DNA of 31,057 nucleotides from contig CALXPA010000002.1 of assembly GCA_944390185.1 (NCBI GenBank), positions 1 through 31,057 of the forward strand. Direction: 5' to 3'. Source of the stretch: an uncultured Alphaproteobacteria bacterium. Its GTDB lineage: Bacteria > Pseudomonadota > Alphaproteobacteria > Rs-D84. This document shows, piece after piece, positions 16,409 through 24,458 of the stretch. The notes beneath the pieces were generated by a model that ran no database searches, was not told where the DNA came from, and saw only the letters and a list, made by a program, of their open reading frames with translations. Within the stretch, counting starts at the first letter, position 1. The number at the start of each line of letters is the position of its first letter. Both the position numbers and the translations under genes were made by a program.

Positions 16409-17455
16409 ATGAAAATATGGATTGCAACAGGTGGCACCGGTGGACATGTGTTTCCGGCATTGAGTGTGGCGTCTGAATTACTGTCGCGCGGACATCGGGT
16501 GACAATATCGCGTGACGGGCGGGTAAAGAAAATGGTCCGTGACGGCGCGCCGCATGGTGCGCGAATCGCGGCCGTGTGGGCGTCTGGGGTCGGCGCAAAA
16601 AATCGCTGGCACCAGATTTGTGCATTGGCCCAGATTGGTGTGTCTGCGGCATGGCTGGCCGTGCGGTTTATGTTTTCGCGTCCAGATCGTGTTGTTGCGT
16701 TTGGCGGGTATGCATCTGTACCGGTTGTATTCGCGGCGCATCTGTGGCACGTGCCGACATTTTTGCACGAACAAAATGCCGCAATCGGGCGTGCGAATAA
16801 ATTTGCCTTGCGCTGGGTCAGGACATTGATGACCAGTTTCCCAACCGTGGATGGCATTCCATCTGGGGCGACGGCACAGATAGTATACACCGGTCTGCCG
16901 GTGCGCCGTGAATTCATGGCTGCGTCTGGGGCACCATTGCCGAATGAAATGCGTTTGTTGGTGACAGGCGGATCGCTGGGGGCACAGATATTGGACGATG
17001 TTGTACCTGGGGCGATTGTCCAGATGAAAAACAAAAAGATATTCGTCACACATCAAACGCGTCCGGAAAACGTTGCGCGTCTGCAAAAGTTTTATGCCGC
17101 GAACAAGATTCATGCAAACGTTTTATCTTTCATTCACGACATGGCAGACACAATTGTGAATTCTGATTTAGTAATCGGGCGCAGTGGGGCCAGTACGGTC
17201 ATAGAACTGGAAACAATTGGCCGACCGGCGATATTGGTGCCACTGAATATCAATCCTGACCAGGCGGCCAACGCGGCCAGTTTTGCGCGCCTGGGCGGTG
17301 GGTTCAATGTCCCCCAGGACCAGTTTACACCACGGTGGCTGGCGGCAACATTGACGGAATTATTTGATAATCCGTCGCGACTGGCTAAAATGGCGGCCAA
17401 GGCCCACGTTCCAAACAACGCGGTGCAAATTATTGCAGATACAGTAACAAAATAA
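16409..17455 (+). CDS. murG: UDP-GlcNAc:undecaprenyl-PP-MurNAc-pentapeptide transferase
   Basis: A 348-residue GT28 glycosyltransferase that adds GlcNAc to lipid I to make lipid II on the inner face of the membrane. The N-terminal domain has GGTGGHVFPA, HEQNAAIGRANK and AFGGYAS. The C-terminal UDP-GlcNAc domain has VTGGSLGAQI, IGRSGASTVIEL and the DQxxNA motif (PDQAANAASF). I prefer ATG 16409, as AGGGG (16398-16402) is 6 nt upstream; ATG 16403, two codons earlier, is also in frame. ftsW ends at 16399, so the genes are coupled. murC and murB, often next, are not present. Confidence 0.96.
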   Translation: MKIWIATGGTGGHVFPALSVASELLSRGHRVTISRDGRVKKMVRDGAPHGARIAAVWASGVGAKNRWHQICALAQIGVSAAWLAVRFMFSRPDRVVAFGGYASVPVVFAAHLWHVPTFLHEQNAAIGRANKFALRWVRTLMTSFPTVDGIPSGATAQIVYTGLPVRREFMAASGAPLPNEMRLLVTGGSLGAQILDDVVPGAIVQMKNKKIFVTHQTRPENVARLQKFYAANKIHANVLSFIHDMADTIVNSDLVIGRSGASTVIELETIGRPAILVPLNINPDQAANAASFARLGGGFNVPQDQFTPRWLAATLTELFDNPSRLAKMAAKAHVPNNAVQIIADTVTK

Positions 17456-17475
17456 AATCTGACGCATTTTTCCAC

Positions 17476-17505
17476 TTGCGTGCGATTCGTCATTTGTTCT
17501 ATGAT
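17476..17505 (+). promoter_or_regulatory. Promoter of OmpA-like gene
   Basis: TTGCGT (17476-17481) and TATGAT (17500-17505) are 18 bp apart. The leader is about 17 nt and holds the purine-rich AGGAAAGGAAA Shine-Dalgarno. Confidence 0.5.
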
Positions 17506-17528
17506 AGTCACAGGAAGGAAAGGAAATC

Positions 17529-18905
17529 ATGCGTCGGATTGCAATATCTGTCTTGTCAGTTTTTGTTGTGTTTCCGGCATTGGGCGATGCGCGTTTGCCG
17601 GTTGTAAATCTGGCCGCAGGCGGTGTTTCCGCCCGTGCGGCGTTTGGTGCGGCCCCGGCCCCGGTGTCTGCGTCGGTTGCCCCTGTTGCAGATACGCCCA
17701 AAATATCACTGGATGCGGTCGTGGCCGACGCTGGTGATGCGATTGTGCGCAGTGCTGTGTCCCAGCCATCATCATATTCTGTCCCGGCGGATACCGGTGA
17801 ACACATTGTTGCGTCGGATGTTTTATCACCCCGCCGCCCCAGTGGTGATTTGTGGGCGCGTGTGGATTCTGGGGCAGATACACCGTTGCGTTTGCCATTG
17901 CCATCCGAATTTTCGGTGATTAAGTCTGATGCCATATTACCAGAAGAGAGTTTAAATACCGCCGCCCCCGCCCGCAGTACGGCGATTGCGTCTGTGGCAG
18001 ACACGTCGCCACGTGCCAATGTGTCGGCGACAGAACCGTTATCTGAACTGGATGCCCAGATTGCGCAATTAAATGCGGCGGCGGCGCGTAATACATTGTC
18101 GGCGACGGATGTGACGCCGACCCCGGCCCCGCGTGCGGTTGTTGCGCGTAATGTTGTGGCGCGACCGGCTGCGGCGCCCCAGGTTGCCCGTGCGGACACG
18201 TCTGCAAAATCTGTGACACCAGATACAGTGACAGATACGGCGTCTGATGTGACGGTGTCGCGTATGGTGGTGCCAATGGACGATGATGTTGTTGTGCGCG
18301 CGGTTCAACAGCATGCCGCGTCCCCGCGTATTGCCACTGTGCGCAATGATATGACCAGTATGAGTCCCAGTGAACTGCGCCGTGCATTCAGAAAGACCTT
18401 TTTGTCCGAGAACAAGCATCTATCAACATTCCAAATTGATGACAGATTCGATGTCGCCAGTGATATGACAGAAAACGCAATGGGATTTACGTCTGCGCGT
18501 GATTTGTCCGAGACGGGCGATAATATTCGTTCGTTGGAGATAAAAATTAGTTTCCGTAACGGCGATTCTGCGCTGTCACGCAGTAATTATGAAACGTTGG
18601 CATCGTATGCGGCGGTCGTGCTGCAAAATCCGACGCGCGCGGTCCAGGTATCTATCCCCCAGGGCGTCATATCGAATTACGATGATCGCAAGTTGGCGGC
18701 CCGTCGTCTGGCCATCGTGGAACAGGTATTGCGCGATAACGGTATCGCAGAACAACGTATTCTGCCCGTATTGTCCCAGCGTGACGAAGATGGATTGGTA
18801 TTACGCATGATATCATTGGACCAGTATGAAACACTGACCAAGCAACAGCGTGATATATTTGGTGACACAATCAGCAAGAAAACGTACAAAAGTATGTCCT
18901 GGTAA
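17529..18905 (+). CDS. Secreted protein with disordered region and OmpA-like C-terminus
   Basis: A 458-residue protein with an N-terminal signal peptide (cleavage near residue 20 after LGDA). Residues about 25-275 are low-complexity, rich in Ala, Pro, Val, Ser, Thr and Asp, and probably disordered. From about 335 to 435 there is an OmpA/MotB-like fold: ISFRNGDSALSRSNYETLA, then DDRKLAARRLAIVEQVLRDNG and an RILPV strand. That domain binds peptidoglycan in its relatives. The central region could span the periplasm. The stop codon overlaps the comF start by one base (TAATG). The OmpA-like match is moderately degenerate. Confidence 0.65.
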   Translation: MRRIAISVLSVFVVFPALGDARLPVVNLAAGGVSARAAFGAAPAPVSASVAPVADTPKISLDAVVADAGDAIVRSAVSQPSSYSVPADTGEHIVASDVLSPRRPSGDLWARVDSGADTPLRLPLPSEFSVIKSDAILPEESLNTAAPARSTAIASVADTSPRANVSATEPLSELDAQIAQLNAAAARNTLSATDVTPTPAPRAVVARNVVARPAAAPQVARADTSAKSVTPDTVTDTASDVTVSRMVVPMDDDVVVRAVQQHAASPRIATVRNDMTSMSPSELRRAFRKTFLSENKHLSTFQIDDRFDVASDMTENAMGFTSARDLSETGDNIRSLEIKISFRNGDSALSRSNYETLASYAAVVLQNPTRAVQVSIPQGVISNYDDRKLAARRLAIVEQVLRDNGIAEQRILPVLSQRDEDGLVLRMISLDQYETLTKQQRDIFGDTISKKTYKSMSW

Positions 18906-19657
18906 TGTACAGTGTGTCGGGCATTTCCCGTGTTTTAAATTCGATTGCGCGTCAATCTGTTGAATTTTTATTTCCTGCATCGTGTCCGTTATGTGGTGCG
19001 CGCGTATCAACAGACGGTGAATTGTGTGGCGATTGTTGGTCAGAATTCAACTGGATTGGCAATCCAAAATGTTGTCGTTGCGGGTACCCATTTCCGGCCA
19101 ATTTGGATTTGGGTGCGCATCCCCTGTGTCCGCGGTGCGCCAGTGGTGAATGTCCGCTGGATTTAATACGTGCGGCGTGCACGTATGATGATGTGTCACG
19201 GTCTGCGGTGTTGCCGTTCAAACATGCCGGTCGCATATTGAACGCAAATTTCATGTCGCGTGCGATGATTTGGGCAATGCGTGATACCAGTGTCAGTCCA
19301 GATGTTGTGATGCCTGTGCCATTGGCGTGGCGGCGGTTGTTTCATCGTGGCTATAACCAGGCGGCATTACTGGCACGTCCAATTGCACGTGCGTACGGTG
19401 TGCCGATGGATTTGACCAGTGTTCGTCGTCGCTATCGACCAGATATGGGGCACAAGAATGCCGCCCAGCGTGCTGAAAATATTCGTGGTGTATTTCGTGT
19501 TATAAATCCTGGGGCAATTCGCGGGCGCAGAATTTTGCTGGTTGATGATGTAATGACGACCGGGGCGACGTTTTCAGAATTGTACCGCGTGCTGATGAAT
19601 GCGGGTGCATCGTCGGTATATGGTGTTGTCTTTTGTCGGGTTGTCCGCGCGATATAA
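18905..19657 (+). CDS. comF: ComF-family phosphoribosyltransferase-like protein
   Basis: A 250-residue ComF protein. The N-terminal zinc-ribbon region has CPLC (27-30), CGDC (41-44), CCRC (56-59) and CPRC (75-78). The C-terminal phosphoribosyltransferase fold has HRGYNQA and the PRPP loop ILLVDDVMTTGAT near residues 211-223. ComF is linked to DNA uptake and replication restart in naturally competent bacteria; its chemistry is not established. Its start overlaps the preceding stop by one base. It is convergent with a small minus-strand gene 8 bp away. Confidence 0.92.
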   Translation: MYSVSGISRVLNSIARQSVEFLFPASCPLCGARVSTDGELCGDCWSEFNWIGNPKCCRCGYPFPANLDLGAHPLCPRCASGECPLDLIRAACTYDDVSRSAVLPFKHAGRILNANFMSRAMIWAMRDTSVSPDVVMPVPLAWRRLFHRGYNQAALLARPIARAYGVPMDLTSVRRRYRPDMGHKNAAQRAENIRGVFRVINPGAIRGRRILLVDDVMTTGATFSELYRVLMNAGASSVYGVVFCRVVRAI

Positions 19658-19665
19658 CGATGAAT

Positions 19666-20061
19666 TCAGTGCTGCAGGGTATTGGTGCCATTGTTTATGC
19701 TTTTCAGCATATGGTTTCGCTGACTGATAACCTCTTGAACAATGATTTTGTCCGAACACAGCCGCAGCAACCGTTCCATTTGCATAACGTCGGACGACTT
19801 TTTCTGGTGTGGTTGACCGGGTATATCCAGTACTTGACGAACCGCAACACATACCGGTATGTCATCAACCAACAGTGTATACCGGGCGTGCGGGCCATTC
19901 ATATCAGTGTGTGAATATTCGCACATCAAATCAAAATACGTAACGTCGCCATCTGGGTTTGTGTAGTCAAAAGAATACAGCGTTTCAGTCGGCGTGTTCG
20001 ACACGGATATATAAGACCGTGGAATAATATACACTAAAAAATCATACAATTTGCGTGTCAT
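19666..20061 (-). CDS. Hypothetical protein, 131 residues
   Basis: I do not recognise this protein. It starts with MTRKLYDFLVYIIPRSY and has an alternation of beta-like segments (YSFDYTNPDGDVTYFDLMCEY, and DDIPVCVAVRQVLDI), with two cysteines. There is no signal peptide. I chose ATG 20061 rather than ATG 20103 because a near-consensus promoter (TTGACA, 16 bp, TATTAT) lies between them, so the longer form could not be translated from it. The base composition is somewhat more A+T-rich than the flanking genes, so it may be accessory. Confidence 0.7.
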   Translation of the reverse strand: MTRKLYDFLVYIIPRSYISVSNTPTETLYSFDYTNPDGDVTYFDLMCEYSHTDMNGPHARYTLLVDDIPVCVAVRQVLDIPGQPHQKKSSDVMQMERLLRLCSDKIIVQEVISQRNHMLKSINNGTNTLQH

Positions 20062-20072
20062 CTGTGTTGTGA

Positions 20073-20100
20073 ATAATAGCCTATATATTGTATTTGTCAA
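20073..20100 (-). promoter_or_regulatory. Promoter of the 19666-20061 gene
   Basis: On the minus strand a consensus TTGACA (20095-20100) and TATTAT (20073-20078) are 16 bp apart. The -10 box ends 11 nt before ATG 20061, giving a leader of only a few nucleotides. Confidence 0.75.
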
Positions 20101-20131
20101 CATTAATTTTGACCCCAGGTGCTATCAATAC

Positions 20132-20159
20132 TTGAATTTTGTTTTTTATCTGCTAGGAT
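20132..20159 (+). promoter_or_regulatory. Promoter of valS
   Basis: TTGAAT (20132-20137) and TAGGAT (20154-20159) are spaced 16 bp apart. The leader is about 25 nt. A GGGATAAAACA sequence just before the ATG may act as a weak Shine-Dalgarno. Confidence 0.5.
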
Positions 20160-20190
20160 TCACAGAGTGTAATTTTTATGGGATAAAACA

Positions 20191-22599
20191 ATGAAAATAG
20201 AACTGGGCAAAAATATAAATCCACGCGAAATAGAAACAAAAATTCAATCATTTTGGGATTCTAATAATTTTTGGGACAATGATGTAGCGTCGGACAAACC
20301 TGCGTTTTGCATAATGATGCCGCCGCCGAATGTGACGGGAAATTTGCATATGGGGCATGCGCTGGACAATGTTTTGACAGACATTGTTTGTCGGTACAAG
20401 CGGATGTGTGGATACGATGTATTGTGGCAGCCGGGAACCGACCACGCATCTATTGCAACCCAGTTACTGGTGGAACGCGATTTGTCAAAGCGCGGCATAA
20501 ATCCCCGCAGCTTAAGCAAGGATGAATTGCTGAACATCGCCTGGGCGTGGAAGGCAGACAAGGGCGGTCAAATTATTAATCAATTGCATACGTTGGGTGT
20601 GACGCCGGTGTGGGGGCGTGAACGCTTTACAATGGATGATGGGCTGTCGCGCGCGGTTGTTAAATTATTTGTAAAAATGTATAATGATGGTCTGATTTAT
20701 CGGGCCAAGCGCCTGGTCAATTGGTGCCCGAAACAGCAAACGTCTGTTTCGGATCTAGAGGTTGAAACCCGCGAAGAAAAGGGTAAATTTTATTACTTTA
20801 ATTATCCACTGGTTGGCGGCGGGGTTGTTGAGATTGCAACAACCCGGCCAGAAACGCTGTTCGGCGACCAGGCAATCGCGGTGCATCCAGAAAACGAACG
20901 ATTGAAACATTTAATCGGCCGCACAGCGATTATACCACTGACGAATATTGAAATACCAATTATTGCGGACGCCCACGCCGATCCAGACAAGGGTACCGGT
21001 GCGGTGAAAATTACGCCGGCGCATGACTTTGATGACTGGGACGTGGGGGTGCGTCATAATTTAACCCCGGTTTGTATTTTGACCCCAGATGCAAAACTGA
21101 ACGATAATCCTGTGGTTCCAGAAAAGTATCGCGGCATGGACAGATTTGCCGCGCGTGCGGCAATTGTTGCCGATATTGATGCGGCGGGCCTGTTGGTTAA
21201 AATCGAAGACAAGGTAATCCCGACACCATATTCTGAACGTGGTGGCGTGGTTGTTGAACCATACTTGACGGACCAGTGGTTTGTTGATGCGGAAAAACTG
21301 GCCAGGGCGGCGATTCGTGTTGTCGAAGATGGTGATATTAAATTTATGCCCGAACATCGGTATAACTTGTTTATGTCATGGATGAACAATATCCGTCCGT
21401 GGCCGATTTCGCGCCAGTTGTGGTGGGGCCATCGGATACCGGCATGGTATGATGCGGATGGTAACATCTATGTCGCCGAGAGCGAGGCAGACGCCATCAA
21501 ACAGTCTGGTGGCAAAGAATTAACCCGCGATAACGATGTGCTGGATACATGGTTTTCGTCTGCGCTGTGGCCATTTTCTACATTGGGCTGGCCTGATGAT
21601 ACACCAGAACTGAAAAAATATTATCCCACAGATTTATTGTACACTGGTGTGGATATAATCTTTTTCTGGGTTGCGCGTATGATAATGATGGGCATGTACG
21701 TGATGGGTGATGTGCCGTTCAGAACGGTGAATTTCCACGGACTGGTTCGTGACAGCAAGGGTCAAAAAATGTCCAAGACCAAGGGCAATGGTACCGATCC
21801 GTTAACGACGGTGGAAAAGTTTGGGGCCGATGCGTTGCGTTACTGGGTGGCGACCGCCCCGATTGGTACAGACATTCGTTACAGCGATGACGAGGTTAAG
21901 CGTGGTTCCAAACTGTTGACCAAGTTATGGAATGCGGCGAAATATGTTCTGATAAACCTGGGGGATTTTGAGCCAGATACATCTGCGCCCGTGGCGATTG
22001 AAAATCGTTTTATCGAAGACAGATGGGTGCTGGCGGAACTGAATCGCACGATTGCAGATGTGCGCAAGCATCTGGACAAGTATGATAACTATAATTCACG
22101 TGCGGCGATAGATGCGTTCTTTTATGACGTATTCTGTGACCAGTATTTGGAATTCATCAAGGACAGATTTTGGTCCCCAGAAAAGTACAGCGCGGAATCA
22201 AAACTGTCGGCCCAGTGGACGTTGTATGAGGTACTGCGTGCGGTCATCGGTATGTATGCACCATTTATCCCATTCTTGACCGAAGAATTGTGGCAACAGA
22301 TTTACAAACCATACGAAGGTGGTGAAACATTGCACTTGACGGCGTATCCGGCGGTAATGGATGTACGTAATACAGATGTTGATAAAATGCAAATTGCACT
22401 GGATATATTACATACGGTTCGCGGTCTGCGTACGGAACGCAAGGTTGGCAACGGCGCAAAACTGGAACAGTTGGTTATACCATCGACAACCCCAGATGAA
22501 TTGCATGGTGTGATAAAGTCTGCGGCGCGTGCGAACGAAATTGTGCTGGGCGATGCGGTCGATTTTGTCGTTGCAACCACACAGAACAAAGGTGAATAA
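20191..22599 (+). CDS. valS: Valyl-tRNA synthetase
   Basis: An 802-residue class I synthetase that charges tRNA-Val. The HIGH-type motif is HMGH (53-56) within PPPNVTGNLHMGHA, and the KMSKS loop is KMSKT (526-530). The editing domain has TTRPETLFGD and GTGAVKITPAHDFDD. It is about 150 residues shorter than E. coli ValRS (951). The usual C-terminal coiled-coil arm of bacterial ValRS is not seen; the protein ends shortly after the anticodon-binding domain. Rickettsial ValRS is similarly short, consistent with a related lineage. The next gene starts 1 nt after the stop. Confidence 0.97.
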   Translation: MKIELGKNINPREIETKIQSFWDSNNFWDNDVASDKPAFCIMMPPPNVTGNLHMGHALDNVLTDIVCRYKRMCGYDVLWQPGTDHASIATQLLVERDLSKRGINPRSLSKDELLNIAWAWKADKGGQIINQLHTLGVTPVWGRERFTMDDGLSRAVVKLFVKMYNDGLIYRAKRLVNWCPKQQTSVSDLEVETREEKGKFYYFNYPLVGGGVVEIATTRPETLFGDQAIAVHPENERLKHLIGRTAIIPLTNIEIPIIADAHADPDKGTGAVKITPAHDFDDWDVGVRHNLTPVCILTPDAKLNDNPVVPEKYRGMDRFAARAAIVADIDAAGLLVKIEDKVIPTPYSERGGVVVEPYLTDQWFVDAEKLARAAIRVVEDGDIKFMPEHRYNLFMSWMNNIRPWPISRQLWWGHRIPAWYDADGNIYVAESEADAIKQSGGKELTRDNDVLDTWFSSALWPFSTLGWPDDTPELKKYYPTDLLYTGVDIIFFWVARMIMMGMYVMGDVPFRTVNFHGLVRDSKGQKMSKTKGNGTDPLTTVEKFGADALRYWVATAPIGTDIRYSDDEVKRGSKLLTKLWNAAKYVLINLGDFEPDTSAPVAIENRFIEDRWVLAELNRTIADVRKHLDKYDNYNSRAAIDAFFYDVFCDQYLEFIKDRFWSPEKYSAESKLSAQWTLYEVLRAVIGMYAPFIPFLTEELWQQIYKPYEGGETLHLTAYPAVMDVRNTDVDKMQIALDILHTVRGLRTERKVGNGAKLEQLVIPSTTPDELHGVIKSAARANEIVLGDAVDFVVATTQNKGE

Positions 22600-22600
22600 A

Positions 22601-23329
22601 TTGACAGAAAAGTTGGTTGAAAAACGTGTGTTACAGGCGTATCAATGTGACCGCTATGGCTATGTTCGACCGCTGATATTGATGAACGAATTACAGGGTG
22701 TGGCCGACACGCATGCGGAACGATTGGGGTGTGGTCGGACATATCTGCTGGAACACGATATGGCGTGGGTTGTCACGCATTATCTGGTTGACATTATCGA
22801 AGACCCCCGCGAAGGTGAAGAATTATCATTCATTACATGGCCGTCGGCGCACGATACATTGCGTGCAACGCGTGATTTCCAGGTGTGCGGTGCAGATGGT
22901 CGACTGTTGGTGCGTGCGACGTCACAGTGGGTTTTGATTGATATGGCGCGTCGTCGGCCATTGGTGTTGGATGAAAACTTGCCACATTGGTCGATAATTC
23001 CTGAACGTGCGTGGGACGAAAAGTTTGTTAAGTTTCCAGATTTTGAACCGGCCAAGACACATGTTATGAAATGCCGCTTTGACGATATTGATGTGAACCA
23101 ACATATTAATAACGCGGTCTATGCGGTGTGGGCGACGGAAAGTGTGGGATACGTCTATCGTAATCAGCACAAGTTGAAACGTATAGAACTGAACTTTAAA
23201 AAGGAAATCAGTCCTGATACCCCCCAGATACAGGTGGACGTCGCGATTGATGGTCTGGTCAGTCGCCATAAAATTCACACAGAAAACATAGAGCATGCGT
23301 CCGTCATCTGTACCTGGGCAGAATTGTGA
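22601..23329 (+). CDS. Acyl-ACP thioesterase (FatA/FatB type)
   Basis: A 242-residue double hot-dog thioesterase that releases fatty acids from acyl carrier protein. The N-terminal hot-dog begins at LVEKRVLQAYQCDRYG. The second contains DIDVNQHINN with the catalytic set Asp164, Asn166, His168 and Glu180 in the ATES segment. I chose TTG 22601: AAAGGTG (22588-22594) is 6 nt before it, and the valS stop ends at 22599. GTG 22592 is an alternative. It is probably co-translated with valS. A strong terminator follows. This family is more familiar in plants and Gram-positive or Bacteroidetes gut bacteria than in alphaproteobacteria, so transfer is possible. Confidence 0.82.
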   Translation: MTEKLVEKRVLQAYQCDRYGYVRPLILMNELQGVADTHAERLGCGRTYLLEHDMAWVVTHYLVDIIEDPREGEELSFITWPSAHDTLRATRDFQVCGADGRLLVRATSQWVLIDMARRRPLVLDENLPHWSIIPERAWDEKFVKFPDFEPAKTHVMKCRFDDIDVNQHINNAVYAVWATESVGYVYRNQHKLKRIELNFKKEISPDTPQIQVDVAIDGLVSRHKIHTENIEHASVICTWAEL

Positions 23330-23342
23330 TGTCTGTTATTGT

Positions 23343-23367
23343 GGCCCGCACCCCAGCGGGCCTTTTT
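23343..23367 (+). terminator. Intrinsic terminator after the thioesterase gene
   Basis: GGCCCGC-ACCCCA-GCGGGCC is followed by TTTTT. It ends the valS and thioesterase transcript. Confidence 0.88.
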
Positions 23368-23395
23368 GTCACCCCGCGGCCCGTGCCCATTCCCC

Positions 23396-23561
23396 TTGTC
23401 ACCCCGGTGCTCGGGCCCCGCGCGACGTGTCGCGTGGGTGGATGCAGACACCGGGGCCCAGGTTAATTAACTTGTCGCGCAGCGACACAAATTAATATTG
23501 TCTGTGCTGACGCACAGGACTCTATTCACCTGGATCCCGTGGTCAAGCCACGGGATGACAA
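23396..23561 (-). repeat. Palindromic element R2 (inverted, with loop insert)
   Basis: This copy is in the reverse orientation: the CACCGGGG hairpin comes first, then the GTCGC and GTGC hairpins, then the GATCCCGTGG/CCACGGGAT hairpin and TGACAA at 23556-23561. The loop of the first hairpin holds a 36-bp insert (CGCGAC-GT-GTCGCG palindrome, with flanking CCCA/TGGG), which is absent from the intact copies. The same insert is in copy R3 at the same loop. Confidence 0.85.
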
Positions 23562-23651
23562 GTAAAAAGAACACCGGAACCTGTGCGCCGGGATGACGGC
23601 AGAGGGGCGTCGGGGTGACAAAGGGGATGAACCCGGGCGCCGGGGTGACAA

Positions 23652-23743
23652 GGATTTGTATTACTTTTCTTTTTCTTGAAAAAATACGAAATAAAAAACT
23701 TAAGTACGTATCATTTTAGAAAGAGTGCGAGAATCTCTCTTCT
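23652..23743 (+). repeat. Linker repeat, copy 2
   Basis: This segment recurs at 1-66 (partial) and 30475-30564. Shared parts are TTTGTAT, ACTTTTCTTTTTCTTGAAAAA, TACGAAATAAA and ACTTAAGTAC. It lies between two palindromic elements in both complete settings, so linker and element appear to be duplicated together. The right part of this copy (23715-23735) differs from the others. Confidence 0.8.
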
Positions 23744-23952
23744 GTGTCATCCCGGGGCGCGGGGCCCCCGCAAAAACGAATGTTTTTGTGGGGTGCTGGT
23801 TGACCCCGGGATCCAGGTGTATTTTAACTCCTGTGCGTCAGCACAGACAAAAGCGATTTGTGTCGCTGCGCGACGACTCCTATGACCTGGACCCCGGTGT
23901 CTGCATCCACCCACGCGACACGTCGCGCGGGGCCTGAGCACCGGGGTGACAA
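23744..23952 (+). repeat. Palindromic element R3 with two loop inserts
   Basis: The copy begins GTGTCATCCC and ends TGACAA. A 41-bp hairpin insert (CCCCCGCAAAAAC/GTTTTTGTGGGG) sits in the first hairpin loop, between GGC and TTGACC. A second 36-bp insert (CGCGACACGTCGCG core) sits in the last hairpin loop, between GTGTC and GCACC. The two inserts account for most of its extra length over the 132-bp intact copies. Confidence 0.85.
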
Positions 23953-24110
23953 GATAATACCTGCGGCGCAATGGATCCCGGCCTGCGCCGGGATGACGGC
24001 AGAGGGGGCGTCGGGGTGACAAAGGGGATGAACCCGGGCGCCGGGGTGACAAGAGAATGGAAACTGTGCCGCGGGGTGACAAGTGGGATGTATCGCGGGA
24101 TAACAATGAA
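23953..24110 (+). repeat. Decayed repeat tail of block 2
   Basis: Repeated fragments such as GGCGTCGGGGTGACAA and CGGGCGCCGGGGTGACAA, with GGATCCCGGCCTGCGCCGGGAT, continue the block. Closely similar fragments also occur between R2 and the linker (23562-23651). No gene is seen in 23368-24122. Confidence 0.6.
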
Positions 24111-24122
24111 TTGAATGGGTAT

Positions 24123-24150
24123 TAAAAAAAACGCCCGTGTGGGCGTTTTT
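24123..24150. terminator. Intrinsic terminator after rpmH
   Basis: AAACGCCC-GTGT-GGGCGTTT has A and T tracts on both sides, so it is usable in both directions. On the minus strand it directly follows the rpmH stop codon. Confidence 0.85.
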
Positions 24151-24302
24151 TAATTCACTGCGCTGACGGCCAATCTTTTACGACCAACCGCACGACGACG
24201 GTTCAGAACCGCGCGTCCGCTTTTTGTTGACATCTTTTCACGGAACCCGTGCGTACGTACACGGCGTGTTTTTGATGGTTGATATGTTCTCTTTGTTGCC
24301 AT
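24150..24302 (-). CDS. rpmH: 50S ribosomal protein L34
   Basis: This 50-residue, very basic protein reads [20 protein letters not shown] and ends in an R-rich tail with [14 protein letters not shown], which is L34. It is too short for a standard open-frame search at 60 residues. An AAAGGA Shine-Dalgarno lies 7 nt before the ATG on the minus strand. The usual downstream neighbour rnpA is absent; a terminator follows immediately. Two tiny genes lie upstream on the same strand. Confidence 0.95.
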   Translation of the reverse strand: MATKRTYQPSKTRRVRTHGFREKMSTKSGRAVLNRRRAVGRKRLAVSAVN

Positions 24303-24358
24303 AACTAAATCCTTTTGCGCGTATATTTAACCACAGGTTTTTGCAAAACGCAACCTTT

Positions 24359-24454
24359 TTATTTAGATTTTACCAGCCCCAGTTTTTTTAACCCCTCCAG
24401 CGTCAGGTAGTATATAAACAATGCCGTAAACAGTCGCCATAATGGTAAGAACAT
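24359..24454 (-). CDS. Putative 31-residue membrane peptide
   Basis: The open frame encodes a 31-residue peptide: MFLPLWRLFTALFIYY then LTLEGLKKLGLVKSK. It has one predicted transmembrane segment and a basic C-terminus. GGGGG lies 7 nt before the ATG, overlapping the end of the upstream gene, and the stop of that gene is 4 nt before the start, so translational coupling is plausible. The evidence is composition, position and the ribosome site; there is no homology. Confidence 0.5.
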   Translation of the reverse strand: MFLPLWRLFTALFIYYLTLEGLKKLGLVKSK

Positions 24455-24458
24455 CGTA

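Noticed and set aside
17360..18199. 279-residue minus-strand frame opposite murG and the OmpA-like gene
   Set aside because: It spans the boundary of two genes on the other strand and is Ala/Thr-rich only because its partner is. No start signals.
20062..20103. Upstream ATG of the 19666-20061 gene
   Set aside because: The consensus -35 box lies within it, so that codon would not be in the transcript from this promoter.
23396..24110. CRISPR array in the repeat block
   Set aside because: The repeats are unequal, palindromic and differently oriented, with no regular unique spacers and no cas genes.
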